Below are positions 58,407-64,000 of a stretch of 64,000 bases of DNA, piece after piece; positions within the stretch are counted from its first letter, which is position 1; every line of letters begins with the position of its first letter. The DNA is taken from positions 310,001-374,000 of the forward strand of contig NZ_QVIO01000003.1 of NCBI RefSeq assembly GCF_003416895.1, given 5' to 3'. The notes beneath the pieces were generated by a model that saw only the letters and a program-made list of their open reading frames with translations, ran no database searches and was not told the DNA's origin. The position numbers and the translations under genes are program-made. This DNA comes from Duganella sp. BJB476 (GTDB lineage: Bacteria; Pseudomonadota; Gammaproteobacteria; Burkholderiales; Burkholderiaceae_D).

Positions 58407-59153
58407 TCAGTGTTCCCGCAGCAGCGTGGCGATGCGCTCGTCGATGACGCGCGTGTGGTCGCCGGTGGCGATGTCGTAGAACACGGCGGCGGCGATTTCC
58501 TGCTGGTGCACGGCCTGCGTGACGATGGCCTTGAGCTTGTTGGCGATCGGGTAGAAGAACAGGTTGGCCAGGCCGACGCCGTAGATAGTCGAGACGAAGG
58601 CCACGGCGATGCCGGAACCGAGCTTGCTGGGATCGGTGAGGTTTTCCATCACATGGATCAGGCCCAGCACCGCGCCCAGGATGCCGATGGTGGGCGAATA
58701 GCCGGCCGCCGATTCCCAGATGCGCACCGCCTGGCGTTCTTCCGTTTCATAGGCGGTGATTTCGGTGTCGAGGATCTGGCGCAGCTTGTCGGGATTGATG
58801 CCGTCGACGATCAGGCGCAAGCCCTTGATGTTGAACTTGTCCTTGGAGGCGAGCATATAGCGCTCCAGCGACAGCAGGCCGTCGCGGCGCGCCGCCAGGT
58901 TCCAGGCGTTGATGTCGCGCGCCAGCAGCACGCGGGTGTCGGCCGGCGGCGCGAACACCAGGCGCAGCATGCGCAGGCCGCGCACGAAGGTCTGGAACTT
59001 GGTCTGCAACAGCACCGCGCCGAACGTGCCGACCACGACGATCGCGAACGCCGCCGGCTGCAGCAGCGACGCCAGCTTGCCGCCCTCCAGCGTCTGGCCG
59101 ACGACGATGCCGGCCAGCGCCAGCAGCACCCCGGCTACGCTGGCCCAGTCCAA
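58407..59153 (-). CDS. motC: Flagellar stator protein MotC (MotA family)
   Basis: 248 residues with four membrane segments (WASVAGVLLALAGIVVGQTL; AFAIVVVGTFGAVLLQTKF; SPTIGILGAVLGLIHVMENL; SGIAVAFVSTIYGVGLANLFFYPIANKL). The cytoplasmic loop between TM2 and TM3 carries charged residues that contact FliG. Conserved prolines are present at the start of TM3 and in TM4. The start overlaps the 3' end of fliA by 19 bp. Confidence 0.94.
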   Translation of the reverse strand: MDWASVAGVLLALAGIVVGQTLEGGKLASLLQPAAFAIVVVGTFGAVLLQTKFQTFVRGLRMLRLVFAPPADTRVLLARDINAWNLAARRDGLLSLERYMLASKDKFNIKGLRLIVDGINPDKLRQILDTEITAYETEERQAVRIWESAAGYSPTIGILGAVLGLIHVMENLTDPSKLGSGIAVAFVSTIYGVGLANLFFYPIANKLKAIVTQAVHQQEIAAAVFYDIATGDHTRVIDERIATLLREH

Positions 59154-59866
59154 GACCGCTCCCGAAGTGAGGCGCGCAAGCGCGCCACGGCCTGCGTATG
59201 CAGCTGCGATACGCGCGATTCCGATACGCCCATCACGGCGCCGATTTCTTTCAAGTTGAGCTCCTCTTCGTAGTACAGCCCCATCAGGATCTTTTCGCGC
59301 GGCGGCAAGGCGTCGATGGCGTCGATCACGGCCTGGCGGAAGTCGCCATCCAGCAGCGAGCGCAACGGATCGCTCTCCTCGTCCGAACAGTAACGGTCGA
59401 GGAAGCTGTCGTTGCCGTCGTCGTCGTGAAAATCTTCGTAGTACACCAGCTGGTGGCCGCCGCCGTCGGACAGCATTTCCTGATAGTCGGCCAGCGACAG
59501 CTTGAGCATCTTGGCCACTTCCGACTCGGTCGGCGGATGGCCGAGGCGCTGCTGCAGCGTGCTCATCGCGGTTTCGATCTTGCGCATGTTCTGGCGCATC
59601 GAGCGCGGCAGCCAGTCGCTGTTGCGCAGCTCGTCCAGCATGGCGCCGCGGATGCGCAGCACGGCATAGGTTTCGAACTGGGCGCCATGGGTATCCTCGT
59701 AACGGCTGATGGCGTCGAGCAGGCCGATCATCCCGGCTTGCACCAGATCGTCGACTTCGACGCTGGGCGGCAGTTTCGCCTTCATGTGATGGGCCAAGCG
59801 CTTCACCAACGGCATATGCTCCGTCAGTAAAGAATCCTTGTCCACTTTCCCTTTGACCGTGTACAT
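59135..59866 (-). CDS. fliA: RNA polymerase sigma-28 factor FliA
   Basis: 243 residues. Region 2 (PLVKRLAHHMKAKLPPSVEVDDLVQAGMIGLLDAISRYED, then AVLRIRGAMLDELRNSDWLPRS), region 3 and region 4 helix-turn-helix (LPPREKILMGLYYEEELNLKEIGAVMGVSESRVSQLHTQAVARL) are complete. It drives late flagellar genes; matching promoters were found at fliC, fliD, flgM and flgK in this window. Follows flhG by 42 nt in the flhF-flhG-fliA-motC-motD unit. Confidence 0.97.
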   Translation of the reverse strand: MYTVKGKVDKDSLLTEHMPLVKRLAHHMKAKLPPSVEVDDLVQAGMIGLLDAISRYEDTHGAQFETYAVLRIRGAMLDELRNSDWLPRSMRQNMRKIETAMSTLQQRLGHPPTESEVAKMLKLSLADYQEMLSDGGGHQLVYYEDFHDDDGNDSFLDRYCSDEESDPLRSLLDGDFRQAVIDAIDALPPREKILMGLYYEEELNLKEIGAVMGVSESRVSQLHTQAVARLRASLRERSWTGPA

Positions 59867-59908
59867 AGCCGTTTATTATTGATTAAGCGCTAAAATTGTG
59901 ATGCTCCC

Positions 59909-60706
59909 TTAACGGAAAGATGGCGAGCCGGCCAGCGCGAAGCGCCCCGCCAGTTGACGAAACGCGACCGAAGCCCCGGCCAGCGGAAACGCATCGACCA
60001 CCGCACGCCCCAAGCGTGCCGCGCGTTGCAGGTATTCATCCGCCGGCACCGACCCCATCGAAACAAGGTTCACCGCCAGGTATCGGCTAGCTGCCTGTGC
60101 CATATTATCGTATACCACCTTTGCTTCCGATTCGGAAGCCCCGGTGACCAGAATTCCAAACGGCCGGCGACCCAGCTCCTGGTTCAGGCGCTTGATCATA
60201 CTGTACGCGGCCTTGATCGAGGTAGCGCTATTCGATACCTGCACCACGATTTCCGAGCTGGCCATGACCGGCACCGGGAAGGCCACGCCGTCGAACTCGC
60301 CGTCGACGATGACGATGCCGGTCTGCTTGGCCAGCACGTCGAAGGCCTTGGCCAGGCGGCGCGTCTCGTCCGGGCCGCTGCGCGCCACGCCGCGTGTCAT
60401 CGACGCCACAGCGAAGCCTTGCGGCACCTGGTGGATCACCTGGTTCAACGCGCATTCCTGGCGCGCCACGTCGAGCAGGCTGGCGCCGCCGTCCACGCCC
60501 AGGCGCGAGGCCACGCCGTGGGCGCTGGCGCAGGCGTCCACCAGCAGCACGTCGTTGCCGGCGCGCGCCAGCGAGGCGCCCAGGTTGACCAGCATGGCGC
60601 CCTTGTCGTCCTGCGGCGTGGCCGACAGGAAGGTGACGATGCGGGGCTTGGGCCCCGCCAGCATGCGGCGCAGTCCCTCCGCCTGGTCGAAATCGAAATT
60701 AGCCAA
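59909..60706 (-). CDS. flhG: FlhG/FleN-like MinD-family protein with degenerate P-loop
   Basis: 265 residues. MinD-type features remain: NLGASLARAGNDVLLVDACAS, and EIVVQVSNSATSIKAAYSMIKRLNQ, RPFGILVTGASSE-like region. However the deviant Walker A (KGGVGKT in the family) is replaced at residues 30-36 by TPQDDKG: Lys35 is kept, the signature lysine, glycines and Thr are lost. FlhG normally counts flagella together with FlhF and restrains FleQ/FlrA-type activators. It overlaps flhF by 8 bp, so the pairing is clear; ATP use is doubtful. Confidence 0.88.
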   Translation of the reverse strand: MANFDFDQAEGLRRMLAGPKPRIVTFLSATPQDDKGAMLVNLGASLARAGNDVLLVDACASAHGVASRLGVDGGASLLDVARQECALNQVIHQVPQGFAVASMTRGVARSGPDETRRLAKAFDVLAKQTGIVIVDGEFDGVAFPVPVMASSEIVVQVSNSATSIKAAYSMIKRLNQELGRRPFGILVTGASESEAKVVYDNMAQAASRYLAVNLVSMGSVPADEYLQRAARLGRAVVDAFPLAGASVAFRQLAGRFALAGSPSFR

Positions 60707-62159
60707 GGTGCACCTCGCGCATTGCTTGCTCGTGCTGGCCGTTGCTCATCAGCAGCGGCAGTTCGGCGTCCAGGTACTGGGTGTTGACGACATCGCGTTT
60801 CAATTTGAAAGCGCGGTCGATCAGGTAGGCCGGATCGGCCAGGTGCAGGTCTTCCGGCACGCGCTGGCCGTTCGACACATAGAACAGATTGAGTTTTTGG
60901 CGGATCACCACGTCGAGCACGTTGCCGATGGCGGCCGCTTCGTCCAGCTTGGTCATGATGCAGCCGGCCAGGCCGCTGCCCTGATAGGCGCGCACCACTT
61001 CGTTCAGGGTTTCCTGGGTGGCCGTGGCGTTCAGGCACAGCAGGCGCTTGACGTCGGAGCCGGCGCCTTGCAGCATCGACACCTGTTCGGTGACCATCTG
61101 GTCGCGCTGGCTGACGCCGACCGTGTCGATCAGCACCGTGTGCTTGTTCTTCAATTCCTTCAAGGCGATGCGCAGGTCGGCTTCGTCCTTCACCGAGTGC
61201 ACCATCACGCCGAGGATCTTGCCGTAGATGCGCAACTGTTCGTGGGCGCCGATACGGTAGGCGTCGGTGGTGATCAGGGCCAGCTTGTCCGGGCCGTGGC
61301 GCATCACGCAGCGCGCGGCCAGCTTGGCGGTGCTGGTGGTCTTGCCGACGCCGGTCGGGCCGACCAGCGCGAACACGCCGCCCTGTTCGATCAGCGCGTC
61401 TTCGTTGGCCATGGTTTGCAGGTTGCGGGTCAGGACGTTCTTGATCCAGCGCAGGCTGTCGGCGGCGTCGCGGTTGGCCGGCAGTTTTTCGATCAGGTAG
61501 CGCGCCAGGCTGGCCGAGAAGCCGGCCGCCAGCATCTCGCGCAGCACGGCGGCTTTCTGCGGCTCGCGCGCTTGCGTGGTGCCCCAGGAGATTTCGGCCA
61601 GCTGGGTTTCCATCATGCCGCGCATGGCGCGGATTTCGCTCATCATGCCCTGCATTTCGGCGGCGGCGTTCTGCTTGGCGCTGGCGATGGCGGCGCTGAC
61701 CATGGCGGCGATCTGGTCGACGTCCAGTGCAGCCTGGGCCTGAACCGGGGCCGGCGCCGGCGCGGCGGCTGCGGCCTTGGTGACGCTGGCGAACGACGCG
61801 GCGGACGCCACTACACGGCGCACCGGTTGCGCTGGCAGGGCGGCTGGCGCCGGGGTTGGGGCTGGGGTGTTCGATTCGAAGCGCGGCTCCATGCGCTGTT
61901 CCAGGCGTGGCTCTTGACGCTGATCGGCGCGGCCTTGCGGCACGGCGGTGCTCAGGTCGAGCGACGGCGCTGGTTCAGCCATCGGCGAGTGCGGCGCCGG
62001 CATGGCCAGCGAGGCGGCATCGTCGTTGGCGAGGGCGAGGATTTCAACGCCGCCATCGGCCTGGCGGTTGGACAGGATCACGGCGTCGGGGCCGAGCGAT
62101 TCGCGCACTTTGCGCAGCGCCTCGCGGGAAGTCGGTGCGGTAAATTTTTTGACGTTCAT
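60699..62159 (-). CDS. flhF: Flagellar placement GTPase FlhF (SRP family)
   Basis: 486 residues. A basic N-terminal B domain (MNVKKFTAPTSREALRKVRESLGPDAVILSNRQ) and an Ala/Pro-rich linker (about 50-145) precede the NG domain. G1 is GPTGVGKTTSTAKLA at about 267-281, with DTVGVSQRDQM (G3) and TKLDEAAAIG (G4). It directs where new flagella are built at the membrane. Ends inside the flhG start. Confidence 0.95.
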   Translation of the reverse strand: MNVKKFTAPTSREALRKVRESLGPDAVILSNRQADGGVEILALANDDAASLAMPAPHSPMAEPAPSLDLSTAVPQGRADQRQEPRLEQRMEPRFESNTPAPTPAPAALPAQPVRRVVASAASFASVTKAAAAAPAPAPVQAQAALDVDQIAAMVSAAIASAKQNAAAEMQGMMSEIRAMRGMMETQLAEISWGTTQAREPQKAAVLREMLAAGFSASLARYLIEKLPANRDAADSLRWIKNVLTRNLQTMANEDALIEQGGVFALVGPTGVGKTTSTAKLAARCVMRHGPDKLALITTDAYRIGAHEQLRIYGKILGVMVHSVKDEADLRIALKELKNKHTVLIDTVGVSQRDQMVTEQVSMLQGAGSDVKRLLCLNATATQETLNEVVRAYQGSGLAGCIMTKLDEAAAIGNVLDVVIRQKLNLFYVSNGQRVPEDLHLADPAYLIDRAFKLKRDVVNTQYLDAELPLLMSNGQHEQAMREVHLG

Positions 62160-62309
62160 GGCCGGCTCTCAGGAGTCTAAGTCGAGCAGTGCGTCTTCCG
62201 GATGAGACGCCTTTACTCTGACAGTGCCATTATTGACGATGCACTCTGGAAACGATCCGACGAACAGGGGGGCAAATGGGCCGCATTTCGCCATTGCGGC
62301 CGAGGCGGC

Positions 62310-62677
62310 TTAGTTGTCGCGAAAAACCTCGTCCAGCGTAGCGGCGCTGACGAAGTTTTTAGCCCAGGCCAGAAGTTGGGACACATCGGCCGCGCCCCCA
62401 ACGCTTGCGGCAAGCGCATGATCCAGTCGATCACCCGATATAAATTAATAATACGCTGCCTGTCCCAATTGCGCAGGTACACACTGACCAGCTTGTCCAG
62501 CAAGCACTTACCGAGTTCGGCATCGCCAGCCAGCGCGGAAAATTCCTGGTCGAGAAAAGTATGCGGCCGCGACCAGTCGATCGCGGCATGCGCTAGGGGG
62601 AAGTAGAACGCCATGAACTCCGGAAAGTGCTGCATGAGCACGTCCTTCCACGGCGTATCGAAATCGTCGTCATCCAT
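62310..62677 (-). pseudogene. Decayed Rpn/DUF4351-type (PD-(D/E)XK transposase-like) relic
   Basis: The frame starting at ATG 62677 begins like this family: DTPWKDVLMQHFPEFMAFYFPLAHAAIDWS, then FLDQEFSALAGDAELGKCLLDKLV. After about 65 residues it jumps straight to a C-terminal family segment (NWDRQRIINLYRVIDWIMRLP), so the catalytic middle (roughly 150-200 residues in intact members, from memory) is gone. Beyond that the frame is nonsense to 62213. A +1/-1 shift restores the family tail (LLAWAKNFVSAATLDEVF), ending at TAA 62310. An internal deletion plus a frameshift make it non-functional. It lies between flhA and flhF, with no other gene in the 567-bp gap. Confidence 0.7.
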
Positions 62678-62726
62678 GCGAGCAGTCTAGGCCGCCCGCA
62701 TGGATGCATGCGCGATCCGCTCAAAC

Positions 62727-64000
62727 TTATGCCGGCTGCTGGCCCACCAGCGCCGTCACGCGGATGGTCTTGGTCTCCGGGATCTCGGCATGCGACAGCA
62801 CCTTCAGCTGCGGCAAGGCGCGGCGCAGGAAGCGCGACAGCAAGGCCCGCAGCGGGCCCGGCACCAGCAGCACCGGCGTCAGGCCCAGCGCCTCCTGCTG
62901 CTGCGCCGCCTGCTGCGCCTGCTGGGCGATGGTGTCGGCCAGCCCCGGCTCGATGCCGGCGCCGTCCGGACCGCTGGCCGCCAGCGCCTGCATCAGCAAG
63001 CGTTCCAGGCGATTGTCCAGGGTCATCACCGACAGCTCGCTGGCGCCGGGGAACAGCTGCTGCACGATGGCGCGGCCCAGCGAGATGCGCACCAGCGCCG
63101 TCAGGTCGCTCGGATCCTGCGTGTGCACGGCATGCTCGGCCAGCGTCTCGATAATGGAGCGCATGTCGCGGATGTGCACGCCTTCCATCAGCAGGTTCTG
63201 CAAGACCTTCTGCAAGGTCGACAGCGACACCATCTTCGGCACCAGGTCTTCCACCAGCTTGGGCGCATCCTTGCCCAGGTGATCCAGCAGCGACTGCACC
63301 TCGGCCCGGCCCAGCAGCTCGGAAGCATGGGTCGTGATCAGGTGATTCAAATGGGTCGCCACCACCGTGCCGGCGTCGACCACCGTGTAGCCCATGCCCT
63401 GCGCCTGGTCGCGCAGATTGGCGTCGATCCAGGTGGCGGGCAGGCCGAAGGCCGGATCGGTGGTCACCATGCCCGGCAAGGTGCCGCTGGCCATGCCCGG
63501 ATTGATCGCCAGGAACTGGCCGTTGAAAGCCTCGCCCGTGCCCACTTCCACGCCCTTGAGCGTGATGCGGTAGGCCGACGGCTTCAATTCCAGATTGTCG
63601 CGGATGTGCACCGGCGGCGCCAGGAAACCCACCTCCTGCGCGAACTTCTTGCGGATGCCCTTGATACGCTTGAGCAGCTCGCCGCCCTGGGTCTTGTCCA
63701 CCAGCGGGATCAGGCGATAGCCCACTTCCAGGCCCAGCGTATCGACCGGCATGATGTCCTGCCAGCTGGCCTCTTCCTGCTCCGGCGCGGCGGCCGGCGC
63801 GGCTGCCGCTTCAGCCGCCGCCACTTCGGCGGTCTTGCCGGCTTCGGCTTTGCGCGTCATCAGGTAGGCCGAGCCGGCCAGCACGCTCGCCAGCAGCAGG
63901 AACACCAGGTTGGGCATGCCCGGAATCAGGCCCATGCCGCCGATGATGGCGGCGGTAATGTACAGCACCTGCGGCTTGGCGAACAACTGCCCCACCACCT
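62727..64000 (-). CDS. flhA: Flagellar export gate protein FlhA, C-terminal part (runs off window)
   Basis: About 424 residues of a ~690-residue family; the N-terminal membrane half is beyond 64000. The visible part begins near the last membrane segments (VLYITAAIIGGMGLIPGMPNLVFLLLASVLAGSAYLM), then a Lys/Ala linker and the cytoplasmic domain that forms the nonameric ring (VDTLGLEVGYRLIPLVD, GFLAPPVHIRDNLELKPSAYRITLKG, VDAGTVVATHLNHLITTHASELLGRAEVQSLLDHL). It docks export chaperones. Ends at TAA-equivalent 62727. Confidence 0.96.
   Translation of the reverse strand, partial: VVGQLFAKPQVLYITAAIIGGMGLIPGMPNLVFLLLASVLAGSAYLMTRKAEAGKTAEVAAAEAAAAPAAAPEQEEASWQDIMPVDTLGLEVGYRLIPLVDKTQGGELLKRIKGIRKKFAQEVGFLAPPVHIRDNLELKPSAYRITLKGVEVGTGEAFNGQFLAINPGMASGTLPGMVTTDPAFGLPATWIDANLRDQAQGMGYTVVDAGTVVATHLNHLITTHASELLGRAEVQSLLDHLGKDAPKLVEDLVPKMVSLSTLQKVLQNLLMEGVHIRDMRSIIETLAEHAVHTQDPSDLTALVRISLGRAIVQQLFPGASELSVMTLDNRLERLLMQALAASGPDGAGIEPGLADTIAQQAQQAAQQQEALGLTPVLLVPGPLRALLSRFLRRALPQLKVLSHAEIPETKTIRVTALVGQQPA

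Overview
The window is a high-GC chromosomal segment from a Gram-negative, flagellated betaproteobacterium. The gene order (gmk-rpoZ-spoT next to greB, flagellar genes with separate motC/motD, an extra FliK-like and a FlhB-tail protein) and the protein sequences point to Burkholderiales, most likely Oxalobacteraceae of the Massilia/Duganella/Janthinobacterium type. That placement is inferred from protein flavour, not from a search.

Left end (1-10.4 kb). The 3' end of gmk, rpoZ and a bifunctional spoT lie on the + strand and end at a bidirectional terminator. Facing them on the - strand are five co-directional genes: two tandem paralogs of a secreted protein (seven beta-propeller motifs, a Calx-beta-like domain and an Ig-like domain), a periplasmic substrate-binding-like protein, greB, and a third copy of the paralog on the far side of greB.

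Link region (10.4-14.7 kb). A small membrane protein, a NarL-type histidine kinase/response regulator pair and a GGDEF diguanylate cyclase lead into the motility island.

Motility island (14.7-64 kb). The order is fliC-flaG, fliD-fliS-fliT, a FliK-like gene, a FlhB-tail gene (FlhX) and ycgR; then divergent fliE and fliFGHIJK; then fliLMNOPQR. A giant repeat-protein gene follows. Next come flgBCDEFGHIJKL (- strand), flgA, flgMN, and flhA-flhF-flhG-fliA-motC-motD (- strand, flhA running off the end). The set covers rod, ring, hook, filament, export gate, C-ring, stator, placement GTPase/ATPase, sigma-28 and its anti-sigma factor. Four sigma-28-type promoters (fliC, fliD, flgM, flgKL) share TNAAG-N-GCCGNTAN elements with 11-nt spacing, which fits late-class control by the fliA encoded here.

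The standout is the gene at 36080-44872, between fliR and flgL. It encodes about 2,930 residues, of which 2,667 consecutive residues are octapeptides of the form [TSN][TS]xQ[IVL]xxL. I count 321 octads, grouped into 134-residue (402-bp) super-repeats of sixteen octads plus one hexapeptide. Twelve consecutive super-repeats have exactly the same 402-bp period. The protein ends in a module with four Ca-binding-type Asp loops and has no signal peptide. I cannot name a described family for it. Other items of note are a FlhG with a degenerate P-loop, an AT-rich patch across flhX/ycgR, an AT-rich spacer between fliQ and fliR, an over-long FliD and hook protein, and a decayed Rpn/DUF4351-type relic between flhA and flhF.
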